From Lobosporangium transversale (taxonomy: Eukaryota > Mortierellomycota > Mortierellomycetes > Mortierellales > Mortierellaceae): a stretch of DNA of 64,000 nucleotides. Positions within the stretch are counted from its first letter, which is position 1. Each line of letters starts with the position of its first letter. Positions 46,181 to 58,440 of the stretch are shown here, one piece after another. The position numbers and the translations under genes are program-made. The notes under the pieces are model-generated. The model had not been told where the DNA came from. It did not search any database and was given only the letters and a program-made list of their open reading frames with translations. The DNA lies in contig NW_019028986.1 in NCBI RefSeq assembly GCF_002105155.1, positions 574,501-638,500 on the forward strand. Direction: 5' to 3'.

Positions 46181-47283
46181 GTTGTAGCAGTATCAATGAT
46201 AATAGTTGTGTGGTGGCGCCGCTTTAATGGCAGTAGTTGCAGTAGTGGTAGTCACTATGGCAATAGTAGTAGTGGTAGTTAGTGATAGTTGTCGTCCTGG
46301 TTGTAATTATGCCTATGATGAGTATATAACGAGGAAAGGGGCAATGAATGAGGTGGATAATGAGATGTTGTTGTGCTTGAAATTTCAGGAACGCGTCTTA
46401 TTTTTTTTTTTTTTTTTCTATGCTATGCTATGCTGTGCTGTGAAGCTCCAGTTAGGGTTGCAGTGAGTTTGGAACAGACGAATGTAAGTATAGTGAATGA
46501 GTGAATGAGTAGAATCGGAATGAGAAGAAGAGGAAGAAGCGAAGAAGAGTGGTAAGAACTCTTTTTTCCTTGGAACATCCTTCACTCTTTACTCCTTGTA
46601 ACGTTTTTTTATCTATAATTCATGTCAGAGGGGCATGACCTACAAAATGTTATTCTGGGATACTCTTTCCCCTCCCCCTTTTTTTAATATCATGTGGACG
46701 CACAAACGTCTGCTTAAGAAACCTGGGCAGGAGGGGAATGTTGTCATTTCATCATTGTTGTCAACCATTAGAAGAAGGGTTGCGCGTACAGGAATGATGT
46801 TGATAGTCATGACGCCTTCCTTCCTTTGGGGAAGAACTCAATTTGTATCGAAATTCATTTAAAAAAAATTTTACAACTGACTTCGCCTTTCATTAAAACA
46901 TGTCTGTGTGAGGAAATAAAACATTTAAAACATCAGACAATTTAAGACAATTAGATGAAAATTGCGACGCAGCAAAATTGGCAAAACTCTAATTTCTGGA
47001 CGCAGTCAGTGAGTTGCTGCGGGAGTTTAAAAAGATCTGCTTTTCTGGTCATTGTCGAATAAAAATGGACAATCCTTGGTCCCATTAGTCAGCTCATGGA
47101 AGACTGGGTACCATTATAAATATCTTCTCTCTTTCTCTTATTCCTTTCTCTCCTGTCATTCATTCTTCATATTAACTTATTTTATTCATTCACATCTCAT
47201 CACAAGTTCTGTATACTGCTACTGCCACTACGACTTCAACTTTCAAAATTATTACAGCGTTATATAATACGAAAAATAACAAC
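46181..47283. other. Intergenic, 1.1 kb divergent promoter (kinase / REI1)
   Basis: GTAGTAGTGG-type low-complexity sequence near 46220-46290 and a T17 run at about 46401. CTATG repeats lie near 46418-46438. AT-rich sequence and a pyrimidine-rich leader (47115-47270) precede REI1. No gene is seen. Confidence 0.55.
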
Positions 47284-48901
47284 ATGTCTTATGCTGTCGA
47301 CATCCCCGCTGCGACCATCGGTAACGACCATAATAATTAATAACAAAGCATTAAAATAATGTCAAGCATCATTTATCACTACTATGATTCTAACATTCAT
47401 AAAATAATGTCTTTGCCCTTCACCTTCTAGGTCAATCCACAACATGCCTGACCTGTGCCATCCGTCTCCCTTCACTTGAGACCCAGCAGTTACATCACAA
47501 GTCTGACTGGCACACCTATAACCTAAAGCGCAAGATGGTCTACCTGCCTCCTGTATCCTCCGAAGTTTTTACACAACTGGTTCATGGTAAGGCTATTCAA
47601 TTAGTCAAATTTATTCTTTCTTCATCATCTCATCATCCTAGTCATTATTACAAAGGAGACTATTAACAAACTAAGTTTATCGATCCGTTTATCCATATCC
47701 TATAGCCTCTCGCGAACAAGCTAACCCGAAGGAGGGACCACAGCCAGAATGTATCCCTTGTGGTAAAAAATATCTTTCTTTGCAAGCCTACGATAATCAT
47801 GTCAACTCAAAGAAACACAAGCAAACTGTTCTTTCTTATGAAAAGAAGCAGCAAAAGGTTGAAAGCACTACCACCAACAAGGCTCTGGAAGACTCTGAAG
47901 CAGTTTCAGCACCGATCAATAATGCAAATACTATTTCAACACCAACAGAACGCCAGCCAAACGAAACCGTTTGTTTGTTCTGTTCAAATGAAGCAGAAGA
48001 TGCGACCGCCAACTATGCACATATGCGTTCTACCCACGGATTCTTCTTGCCTTCTTCTGAACGCCTAGTTGACCTTGCAGGCATGTTGACCTATCTAGCT
48101 GAGAAATTGCTCGAGAATTATGATTGTCTTTGGTGTACTCCTTCGATCTTTACTCAAAACCTTCGACCAGATCAAGAGCTACATGGTGGTTTCTCTAGTC
48201 TTGCGAGCGTTCGAAGACATATGATCGACAAGGGTCACTGCAAGCTTTCAATGGAGAAAGGTGCTGAAAGAGAATACGCAGATTTCTACTTGCCTGTCGA
48301 CTATGATGAGAATGTCAATGATAGTACGCCTAGAGAATCATTAGAGAACAGTTCTATGGATATGGACGATGAAGATCAACGGAGGCTAAACATGGTTCTC
48401 TTGGACGAGGATGGTAACTGGATTTTAGACAAGCAGGACGATAACAACTCTGGTATCTATGTCGATCCCCTCACCAATGAACTTGTTCTTAATAACCGTC
48501 GTCTCGCACGCAAGGATGCAGCTCGCCGTCAAAAGGTTGAGTCTAGGACTGTAACCCTCGCCCCACGTGCACACCGTCGCCCATCTGAATCTACTGATGC
48601 TACCACTGCCTCCACGACGACCACTGAAGCAGAGGGAGAAGCGAACGAGGACTCTACTTTAGCTAATGATCCTCATAACCCTGGTTTGAAAGTCTCAGAC
48701 GCTCTTCTCAAATCACAGAACCAGTTATCGGATTCTACGCTGGCTGTGAGCCATGTTCAACTAGAACAGGTGGCAACTATGATTGCAAGTGCCCAGGATT
48801 ACGAATCAGAGAAGCGTAGTAGGATGGCTACAAAGTTGTCAACCAGCAACAACCTCACCGGTCGCCGCCGCTGTGGTGCACCTTTTGGTACTAAAGTATA
48901 G
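47284..48901 (+). CDS. REI1: 60S ribosome biogenesis factor REI1 (ZNF622 family)
   Basis: Three exons, 47284-47320 (only 37 nt coding), 47431-47586 and 47706-48901, GT-AG and in phase, giving 462 residues. Rei1 is a cytoplasmic zinc-finger factor that releases Arx1 and inspects the tunnel exit during late 60S subunit maturation. Fingers are visible as TCLTCAIRLPSLETQQLHHKSDWH, PECIPCGKKYLSLQAYDNHVNSKKH and VCLFCSNEAEDATANYAHMRSTHGF. The signature region YDCLWC...SLASVRRHMIDKGHCK follows, as does the C-terminal LNNRRLARKDAARRQKV. An acidic stretch separates the two halves. Length and domain order match the family. It converges on the aspartyl aminopeptidase gene, 174 bp away. Confidence 0.95.
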
Positions 48902-49075
48902 ACTTGGACCCGAATAATTGTTACTCTCACTCGAAAAATGCTCCCCCATCATTCATATTTTGTTAAATATACACACAATAAAAAAAGTGTATCTTTTCTT
49001 TATTCCATCGAAAGCTCTTTTTGTGTTCTTCTCTAAATATTGGATTAATACTCAATACTTGACATTTTTCCTTCT

Positions 49076-51882
49076 TTAGTCGACAGTCAGACGAGCATCG
49101 ATTGATGGGAACTCCTCGAAGAAGCTCTGATAGCAAAAAAAAAGCATAAAAGCATTTAGAATCTTTATATCCCCATCTCCATATTGATAATACAAACATT
49201 CAACAAAAGATAGTCTACCTCAAACAGCTTGATGGCCAAAGTAACGTCCTCAGTACCACAAATTTCGCGAATAGAGTGCATACTCAACTGGGGATTTCCA
49301 ACGTCTAGACATTGATTGAAGAAAACGATGCTTTAGTTAATATGACAATACTAACCAAAATCTCTGTTATGAATACATTTAAAACTTACCAATAGTGCGG
49401 AGACCGAGTTTGGCAGAGAGCATAGGACCGATAGTAGAACCACATGGAACATCATTGCGGACAACAAACTCCTGAAGTGGGACAGAACACTTCTTAGCGG
49501 CCTCGCGCAGGACAACAGCTGTGGGAGCAGTAGTGGCGTAACGCTAGTAGTTGTAAAAGAGGTAGAGACAAAACAATAGTCAACTTAGTCCTAGTTTAAC
49601 GGTAATTTTTTAATAAAATGTCGGTCATCTTCAATGCCTTACCTGGTTGGCGTTGACCTTAATGACAATTCCTTTGTGCATATGAGGACGATGACCGTCC
49701 TCGTGCTTCTCAGAATAGTTGGGGTGGACAGCATGGGCCATATCTGCACTGATCAGAAAACTCTTATGCAGAGCCTCCAAGTAGGCATTCGCAGACTAAT
49801 TATTAAAATAAAAAAAATAAAAAAAAGTTAAAGTATCATTTTTTTTCCTCTTGTGACTATTTCGTTCTTATGTCTTCGTGTTCATGCTGAGTAATAGGTG
49901 TTGAAGGTTCTTACATGGGGGCTACAAGCTACACCATCATAAGAAACCGAACTCAGGCGCTCAAAGGTGCTAGGAAGCATGTTGGAATCCGCGCCATAGG
50001 CAGAGGTGGATCCAACTTCCTCGTTATCGAAAAGCGAAACGAGGCGAATGTTGGGATCGTTGGCCAATGATTTGTCCGACTTTAAGCTCTTGATCAAAGC
50101 TTCGATGGAGCAGAACGACATCATCAAGTTGTCAAGACGGGCAGAGAAGATAAATTCATTGTAGGCGCCTCCGATAGCAGAAGGCTGAGTATCATATAAG
50201 CAGAGCTCAAAATCCTTAATCTTGTCAACTGTAGCATGTGGCAGCCGGATAAAAATTTAAAAAAATAAAATAAAAAAATAAAATTGAGATTTCGGAAATA
50301 ATTGTATGCTATTTTCCAGAGTCAACAGACAACATACCGGCAACACCGAGCTCCTTGGAAAGCAAGTGCAGGAGAATAGGTTGGTGCTTCTCAGAGATTG
50401 GAATATCACCGTTGATATCTGTATCAGGCTTCAAGGGCTTGGTAGGCTCGCCAGTCAAGCTATTTTAATCACAAAAACAAACAGATCATAATTTTATAAG
50501 CGTTCGATCTAGAGACAGCAGTTGTACGAAAAAGAAAAGCTGTAAGCTGTAAATAGGTATATTAAACAGACCTTTTGGTGACAGTTGCAATCATAGGAGT
50601 CAAATGGGTTTCATTATTAAACTTGAAGCCATCGGCGCTTGTAGAGCGGTCCAAGTGGATAGCCAGCGTGGGGATGCGAAGAATAGGTCTTGACAGAAAT
50701 CGAAAAGAGAATCATCAATATTACGATGCTTTGCATGCTGAAATAGTAACCCTTCAAAGCAACCCATAATGAGCAAGATCTTCCACACTTACCTATCAAT
50801 GCGAGCCAAGCGGGTCTCCAATTTTCCGTCCTCTGTCTCAACGACGACGTTTCCTGCGACGCTGGGAATTAGTAAATATGTCGAGTTCGTAAATGTTAGA
50901 GTCAACTGCGATAATTGTGTTTTAAGATGTGAGAAAAAGAGAACGAAGTTACTTCATTTTACCTCAGGTCACGGTCAAACCAAGTATGCCTAGTAGAGAG
51001 ATGAAGTAGTTAAATGGAGACATTATTATTAGGTACAATGGACCAAGAAATGACTATCCCATTGCATGAACCACCGAACTGCAAGGGAAAAAAATCCCCT
51101 TACCAGAGACCGCCTCCATAGGTTTGAACACCAACTTGAAGATATCCCACTTTTTCCTTCTTGGATACAGGTTTGAGCTATTCAACCCATGGAAATAAAA
51201 ATATATTGATGACATTGGTGAAATGATTTTATTATTGACATACATAAAAGTTTAGTTGATTTCTTTTTTAATGTACCTTCAGGCAAGGCGAATCTGTATG
51301 TGCCCCAATGGCCGAGAAACCATTTCCAGGTTTGTATTTGCCTCCGACAGCAAAAGCAATGAGAGCCGATTTGTTACGAGTGAAATAGTATTTGCCATTG
51401 CGCTTGAGGACACCGTCCCAGCTGTCCCTTTCCTTAATCTCCTGGAAACCAGCCTTGCGCAGACGAAGGGCAGCCTGCTCAACAGCATGATAAGGTGATG
51501 GCGCCTGGTTTACAAACTTCAAGAAGTCTTGAGCTTCGATGGGAGCAGGGTGGATTTCAGTCTATCAATAAGATATAAAATGGACGATTCATTTAACACC
51601 AATTGAACCAATTGACGGTATTTGTAAAAGAGAACATATAAAACAACGCTATTTTTGATTGCTGGCTGGGATATAGAACAAGGAAACACGAAGAAAAAAG
51701 AAGTGCTTGTAGACTTGTTTGTATGAAGAAGAAAGAAAGAGAGGAGTCAGAGCTTGGGTCTGCCGTGAACATACGTTCCAGCAGGACAGAGTGGAAAAGA
51801 AAACTCGTCTACAAACTATACGAGCATGGGTAATAGAAGTAACAGTTGCAGGTAAGAGAAGTCGACCAACGAGCATTACCAT
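49076..51882 (-). CDS. Aspartyl aminopeptidase, M18 family (DNPEP-like)
   Basis: Twelve exons: 51775-51882, 51277-51561, 51104-51177, 50963-50989 (27 nt), 50793-50861, 50572-50688, 50338-50459, 49915-50228, 49643-49795, 49390-49543, 49219-49304 and 49076-49126. All are GT-AG and in phase, giving 519 residues. The enzyme removes N-terminal Asp/Glu from peptides with a two-metal centre. Visible motifs: [21 protein letters not shown] (first metal His), [43 protein letters not shown] (catalytic Glu and metal ligand), [11 protein letters not shown] and [12 protein letters not shown]. Relative to human DNPEP (~475) there are about 36 extra N-terminal residues. They lack acidic residues and contain Arg/Ser ([20 protein letters not shown]), suggesting a mitochondrial presequence. 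Nothing in the catalytic core is missing. Confidence 0.93.
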
Positions 51883-52352
51883 GGTTTAGGAAATGTCGAA
51901 TGGAGATCAAGAAACAATGCTGTGAAAAGAAAAACAAAGAAAGAATCAGTTTTCTTTATGTGAGTTGTGTTTGTGGGAAAGAAGCGCGTTGAAAGATTGG
52001 CTTGGAAAGCAGCGTGGGAAGCTCGGCTTGTCGAAGATGATGATGGGAAGTAAGTGTGGAAGTCCTTTATTTCCAATTGTGCAGCACACTTTCTATGTCT
52101 TCTATCATCTTTCTTTCCTCTGACAATCTCATTCTCCTTCCCTCTTTTTTTGTTCGTCTTGATCATCCCTCTCTAACTCTCATCATCGACTCTCAAGGAA
52201 AAAGTACGCCTGCAAATAACCTTCTTTCCAACTCATGTCAACATTTCACAAAGGACAAAACTAACCTTTGGGTCTTTTTTTTTTTTTTTTTTTTTTTTTT
52301 TCTTTTAGTGGTGGATTCCCCTGAAAAGGTCCTCCGACAACGGACAACCTTA
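51883..52352. promoter_or_regulatory. Divergent promoter, aspartyl aminopeptidase / PMT
   Basis: 470 bp between the two opposite starts. A pyrimidine-rich block (about 52090-52190) and a T25 run (52277-52301) lead into the PMT side, with a CTTTTAG acceptor-like site at about 52302-52308 that could splice a 5' UTR exon onto the PMT message. Confidence 0.55.
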
Positions 52353-55040
52353 ATGTCTGCTGTACCGGCGATATCCACAGAAGACGAAGATGTTGAAGAC
52401 ATTGAAGTGAAAGCAGTATGAACCATTTTTTACCATTGGCTCTCTCAATCATTCTCATACAGACTATTACACGCGTTTAAGATTGCCTATGATATCAATG
52501 AGTTCTCCAATATCACAGCTAATCAAGAAACTGCTGTTGTTTTCTGTTCAATTAGTCGGTAGTAACATCCGTGTTTACCCCAACAGAAAAGAAGCGTTCG
52601 CTGACCGTTTTAGCAATATTGACAGTGCTCGCCATCGCTACTCGCTTCTACAAAATCTACGAGCCTGATGAGGTTGTGTAAGTGCAATATATGAAGGTTT
52701 CCTCGCTATTGAGTAAACTTAACGAGTGCAATGGATGTTAAAAAAAGCCTGCTCACGTTCGTCCCTGCTTTAACGCCATGGTCCATCGCTATAGTTTCGA
52801 TGAGGTTCATTTTGGCAAATTTGCATCCTACTACATTCGCGGATCCTACTTTTTTGATGTTCATCCGCCTCTGGCCAAGATGATGCTGGGTGCTATGGGT
52901 TACTTTATCGGTTATGATGGACATTTTCTCTTTGACAATATTGGAGATAACTACATTACCAACAACGTACCTTATATTGGCCTTCGCGCCCTTCCAGCAT
53001 TCCTTGGAGCAATGACGGTGCCCATTGTGTACATGACAATGCGTGAGGCAGGATTCCCTATCGTAACATGCGCGCTCGCCGGCTTCTTTATCGCCTTTGG
53101 TATGACACCAGGATTTGATTTTTTAATCGATCCAGAAATGCATATCTTTTTTTTTATACATCCTATCATGCTTACAGATGATTAAATCACAATCACGATT
53201 GGTACAATTCATTTTCTTTTCGAATTTTCATGAAGACAACATGCAGGTTACCCAAACGCGCCTGATCTTGCTGGACTCGATGTTAGTCTTCTTCATGGTT
53301 TGCTCTATCTACAGCTACGTCAGGTTCTACAAGACCAGGAATAGGCAAGTGCACCGTAGCTTTTTTAACATCATGACATGGATTGCTATTTTTTTTTTTA
53401 TTTTATTTTCAGTGAGAGCCCTATTATTTTTTAAATCAATAACTTCTACTCACCTCTATGAATAGTCCGTACTCCATTCGTTGGTGGACATGGCTCATTG
53501 CCACGGGTGTTAATATTGCCCTGACTACCAGGTACCAAAATTAATCACCTCAATTCCCATTCTGCAATATATTACGGAGCTTATAAAAGGATAAGTATGT
53601 ATTAATGCCAATGATCAATATCAACACTAATAGCGTCAAAATGGTTGGGCTTTTTACAGTTGCGACTATTGGTGTGGCTGTGGTTTGGGACTTGTGGATC
53701 CTGTTGGATATTCGCCGTCGATTGACCATGCAGCAGTTTATGAATCATTTCTGGGCTCGTGCTTTTGCATTGATTTTGGTACCCACAGTCGTCTATCTCT
53801 TCTGGTTCTACGTGCATTTTGCTATCCTAACTCACAGCGGTCCGGGTGATGATTTCATGAGCTCTGAATTTCAGGAGACATTGCATGGCAATACGATGGC
53901 AGACGGAATTTGTAAGTCGTGTTTCTGAATCCATTTGACATGCGATTTTGCTTAGTCTTTTTTTTTTTTTTATCTCACAAAGCTTGGCTTCATGGATCTT
54001 GATTAGATATCAAATATGGAGACAACATCACCATTCGTCACAAAGATACCTCGGTTTATTTGCATTCTCACCCACACAACTACCCACGAAGATATGAGGA
54101 TGGTCGCATCAGTAGTGCTGGCCAACAGGTGACAGGATATGCTCATGCTGATCCTAATAACATTTGGCACATCGCTAGTGCTAATCCTGATGATCCTAAA
54201 CTTGGCCAGAATATTAAGAACAAGGATGTCATTCGTCTTTTGCATGTCGCCACCAACTCATGGCTCTTAGCCCATGATGTTGCTTCCCCTACCATGTCGA
54301 CCAATGAAGAAATCACCACCTACTCTGCTTATGAGGATGGTTCTCGCTTCAATGAGACAACGTTCCGAATTCAACTCGACAGTGGTGGCGATAAGTTGCG
54401 CACAATGGCCAGCGCTTTCAAATTAATTCATATGGATACTAAGGTTGCTATCTGGACCCATCAGCAAAAGCTACCTGATTGGGGATTTGAGCAGCAAGAG
54501 GTCAATGGCAACAAGAATATTATGGATAAGTCTACGTTGTGGTGGTCTGATAGTATCGAAGGCAAGGATGGTAAGTCGAAGCATAAATAACTCAGTAATT
54601 TGCATTACATTTTACATCGAGAGGTTAAAATGCTCCTTATATGGGTATTCATGATATTAAATACTGATATCTGTCGATAACATTACTCGTTCTGTATTTT
54701 AGCCGAAGAAATCAACAAAGAGGCTGAAAAGCCTGTCAAGCACCGTTCATTCTTCCTTAAGTTCTTTGAATTGCAGAGGAAGATGATTGCTCATAATTCT
54801 GGACTCACGGGCAAACACCCGTATCAGAGTCAGCCTATCGAATGGCCCTTCTTAATCAAAGGAATCTCTTTCTGGACCAAAGATACCACTCGCAAACAGA
54901 TTTACTTGATCGGCAACCCCATCGGCATGTGGATTGCTGTCGGAAGCCTTGCTGTCATTGCCGGCATTTCTGGTGCAGATATTTTGAGCCGCCGTCGTGG
55001 CTACTATCCCCTCAACCAAGGTAACACTGATATTATACTG

Positions 55041-55081
<41 letters not shown>

Positions 55082-55552
55082 ACAATCTCACAATCTCACA
55101 AATCAAAGGGTATTTACCATTTTTATTAATACTTTGTGTTCGCATATTCCATAGATGTGCAAAAGCGCTTTTACTATGCAACAGGATTCTTTTTCGTAGG
55201 CTGGATCTTACATTATATTCCATTCTTCTTGATGGGTCGCTCCTTATTCCTGCATCACTACATGCCCGCACAAATCTTTTCATATATGGTCCTCGCTGCT
55301 GTCCATGGCTTTATCTTTGTAGAGGGTGTGGATGCGCCAATTTCTGAACCCGGCCCCGAGGTGCGTCCACGCCGTCTCCAGCGTGCTGTCGTGCCTGCGC
55401 TTGCATACATCTCTGCTGCGGCCCTCGTTGTCTTGCACTTGGCCTCGTTCCTGTATTTTGCTCCGCTCTCGTACGGAACAAGTGCATTGGACATTCCAGC
55501 TCTTGCGCGCCGCAAGTTGCTTCCACAATGGGAATTCCATTTCACAAAGTGA
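52353..55552 (+). CDS. Protein O-mannosyltransferase (PMT, GT39)
   Basis: Nine exons: 52353-52415, 52592-52677, 52795-53099, 53236-53344, 53466-53531, 53634-53911, 54007-54570, 54703-55020 and 55155-55552, in phase, giving 728 residues. It transfers mannose from dolichyl-phosphate-mannose to Ser/Thr in the ER. Key motifs: [13 protein letters not shown] (catalytic Asp-Glu of the first lumenal loop), [29 protein letters not shown] and [14 protein letters not shown]. The MIR repeats follow ([32 protein letters not shown]), then [29 protein letters not shown] and the C-terminal membrane block with [19 protein letters not shown]. Intron 4 (53345-53465) is GC-AG. The exact start and the exon 1/2 join are the least certain parts. 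The Pmt subclass is not resolved, though the lumenal end looks Pmt4-like. Confidence 0.92.
53345..53465 (+). other. GC-AG intron in the PMT gene
   Basis: The reading frame requires exon 4 to end at AATAG with the donor GCAAGTGCA and exon 5 to begin at 53466 (TCCGTACTCC). The nearby GT at GTGCAC gives the wrong phase and an early stop. AG|GCAAGT is the standard context for GC donors. Confidence 0.8.
55041..55078. repeat. A38 homopolymer in the last intron of PMT
   Basis: Uninterrupted run of 38 A, sense orientation, between PMT exons 8 and 9. Confidence 0.95.
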
Positions 55553-55680
55553 AGATAAAAGAAGGATGGAAGCAAAAAGAGACATTGGCATATATAGCCT
55601 TCGTACGTATCCATGAAAAGGCATCCCAATACATTAAGAAAATGATAAAATATATTTTATATAGAATGTCCTTATTTAAT

Positions 55681-55715
<35 letters not shown>

Positions 55716-55898
55716 AGCGGGCCATTCTATTTACATTATTAATACCACTTTGGTTCAAACTGTGATTGCAAACAAGGTCTTAGAGGCACCCCTATATAGT
55801 GAGGTGATTGTGAACTACTTTGGCCAGGTTCTGGGCGGCTATAAGATCGTGATGATATGACATTTCTTAGTTTGGAGCAGTTGGTCCTTCTCATGTGC
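55553..55898. other. 3' flank of PMT with an A31 run
   Basis: A31 run at 55682-55712, then sequence leading into the eroded 3' end of the carboxylesterase relic. Faint traces of coding sequence may continue to about 55730. Confidence 0.5.
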
Positions 55899-56611
55899 TC
55901 ACGTCTGATAAAACCCGTTGTTCCATTCACCACGTTCGGACATCACTGGGGACGAAACTCCCTTTTGTCCGAACCCAAGATGCATATCAGTTTTATGGGT
56001 CCATAGTCGGATGTCTTCAGGAATCATCACTCCTTCCATGTAAGACGAGAACATTCGAAGTTTCTTGGAAGATGCGGCTAGGCCCAACTCCTTATCAGAC
56101 ACTTTTTTTTAGCTGTTCGAGCTTCACTTTCCCAGACAAATCCTTAGGGATATTAAAGTTATCGACTAGGAAATCGAAATAAAGCTTCCCTTCCACTTCG
56201 AGTCGAATAGTTGAAAGATTAGACGAAGCGCCAGATTGCATAATCGCTCGGTGGAAGAGACCACGGTGCTGAGGGATCAACATATGATAACCGATGCTCG
56301 TGGCGCCAGACAGTCCGCCCATAGCCGTGATATTGGAAGGATCCCCACCGAAGGCAGCAATATTGTTATGGATCCATTCAAACGTGAGGCGCTGGTCCTG
56401 AAGTCCCCAGTTGCCGGCGACTCGCTCGTAATCTGTCGTGAGCTTTGGATCTGATTTAATATCTTCAAGGAGCTCAGGGCAAGCGAAGACCCATGGGAAT
56501 TAATACAATAGTTGGGAACAACCACGACCACAGGACGCCCTAGCTTAGCTGCTTGGCGGACCATATTGCTAGCATCTGAAGAGAGTTAACTCTTATTTTG
56601 AGTAACCATTC

Positions 56612-56647
<36 letters not shown>

Positions 56648-56757
56648 ATTTCTGTATTCAATACAATGAGAAGGTGAAGCTTTTATGTTATACAATCAGA
56701 GCTTACCATAGAGTTGCGTAGCATTGGCGCCGTCACGAAGCCCACCTCCTGCACTTT
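55899..56757 (-). pseudogene. Carboxylesterase family (type B) pseudogene, 5'-truncated
   Basis: Minus-strand relic of an alpha/beta-hydrolase carboxylesterase. The upstream fragment GGGLRDGANATQLYD at about 56713-56757 splices in phase (donor at 56707, acceptor TTCAG just before 56577) to ASNMVRQAAKLGRPVVVVVPNY. The expected oxyanion-hole start and the whole N-terminal third are missing, replaced by A-rich sequence. A one-base loss near 56490-56500 breaks the frame between NSHG and FACPELLEDIKSD. The middle reads well: GNWGLQDQRLTFEWIHNNIAAFGGDPSNIT. The nucleophile motif that should be GESAG reads GGLSGAT, so the catalytic Ser lies in an altered elbow. One extra A in an A8 run (56103-56110) shifts the frame again before VSDKELGLAASSKKLRMF. 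The C-terminus erodes after this. Confidence 0.85.
56613..56646. repeat. T34 homopolymer in the relic intron
   Basis: Run of 34 T in the former intron of the carboxylesterase pseudogene. Confidence 0.95.
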
Positions 56758-58440
56758 TACTTTTCTTTTAAAGGTATTGCTATAGGTATCTTTCATGACG
56801 CTGATATCGACTAATAAATGCATGCATTCTATACATACTGTTTTACAGATAGACGTATACGTTTTTAATAATATTAATTGGGATATGTGTGGACCTACAT
56901 ATTCTCACGTACTTTCATCCACCTACCTGTACAATTTGCCTTATACACTATAGCCTCCCTATTATTGAGCGTAGAGCAACATTCTCATCGTCAAGGTCGA
57001 CAAGTTTAAATGTTTTCCATCACAGAGGAGGGCGAGGAGGGGGGGGGGATAAATGATGAATGGAGCCGTGAAGAGATCACTCCTCTTCTTTATCATTAAA
57101 AATAGGGGGAATTACTTGCATCCAAATGGTATAGTCCCAAGATCATTGACTTTGCGATTCAGCTCAGATGTTCCCATCCCATATCATTGTTGATATTGAA
57201 AACGCTATTGTTTCACAGAATGGAGATCAATCCACTTGCATATTATTGAGAAGCATTCTGCAAATTCGTCATTCATCCCGTCGTGTCAGTACACCAGCAG
57301 CAAAGACCAGGATCACTAGCCATGACTAATGCGAGGGACAGTAGGATTATCGTCTCTTCATTCTTCGTCTATTTCTAGCATTGGCGACGAGAAACACTAA
57401 AGTGAAAATGAATGATATCGGACTCCAAGGCTCGGCTCCTGAATACGACTCCAAGTTCGATTTGTTCATATTTCGAGCTTCCATAGTTTCATATACGATT
57501 CATCACCCTAGCTAGAGGGACTTGGGTTGAAACAATCAAAAGGGCGTTTCGCATATTCAATCGTATATGATGGTATGGGATCTTTGCAAAGATCTTAGGA
57601 AATTACATTTGGACAATTATTGACATTTCCGGTTTATTTGAGGAAAGCGTATTCACCAATTATCGTATTTTTGAAATACATCTGGGCCAGAGGGATTACA
57701 GTCGAATGTGGTTTTTATGGTCAAATTCATGGTGAAATTGGCCGTTAAAACCACTTTCGACTGTACTAATAACTGTCTTCATATCATCCTTGTCAGGACC
57801 ATGTTATCGATCCTGCTGGTTATCTTCTTCAACAAATGATCCAAACTATTCTATCCGTTATTTGTTGTCACTATAGCCTTGCGATGGGCTATTTGCCTTT
57901 AACCTTGACCCCTGCTCCGCGTGTGGCGCTTGTGAGAGCAGGATTTACATTAGTTTAGATCACTATGTTTTTGGATGATGCAACTAGCAGATGTAGAGCG
58001 ATATTCATGATCTGAGTGGTCTTTATATCTAGGTATATTATTGAAGCGATTTGCTGGTGAAGACGAGGCAATGGGTTGAAGTACAAAATGTCCCTCCAAC
58101 TTACACAATTAAGCTTAATCAGTTCTAGTGGTCTAGTGGTATTTCAGGACTATGGCGCGTACTCCTCAGGTGGCATGTTGTTAGTCAAGTTGTGTTAGGA
58201 AAAAGATTGCTCAGCCTGTCTTAATGTCTTAATAAAAACAGGTCAATTCCCGATTTATCATCCATCGTTCAAAAAGTTTGAGATGTCACTATGGGTTTTT
58301 TTATTTTATTTTTTTTACAAGAATGGGGACTAGATTGTTTGTTTATTTCATGTGCAAAGGTAGAGAAAAAAAGGGCAGAAAAAAAAATGATGGATATGTG
58401 AGAAAGTCAGTCTATTGGGTTCTATTGCAACCATTTGTTC
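56758..58440. other. Intergenic, 1.7 kb, repeat-like and gene-poor
   Basis: No supported reading frame. It contains a G9 run near 57040 and the TA-flanked foldback at 57697-57765. An inverted pair of ATCATATACGATT-like words lies near 57490 and 57562, and a tRNA-5'-half-like stretch near 58121-58150 is judged non-functional. The region looks like accumulated relic sequence. Confidence 0.5.
57697..57765. mobile_element. 69-bp TA-flanked foldback, Tc1/mariner-like MITE remnant
   Basis: Left arm TACAGTCGAATGTGGTTTTT and right arm (reverse complement) TACAGTCGAAAGTGGTTTTA match at about 28 of 34 positions and meet near 57731. The ends include a TA on each side, the target duplication of Tc1/mariner/pogo-type elements, and ACAGTCGA-like termini are common in that group. 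There is no internal coding capacity. Confidence 0.6.

Noticed and set aside
58121..58165. tRNA-like 5' half (TGGTCTAGTGGTAT resembles an A-box)
   Set aside because: No matching anticodon arm, T-loop B-box or acceptor stem follows, so it is at best a degraded fragment.
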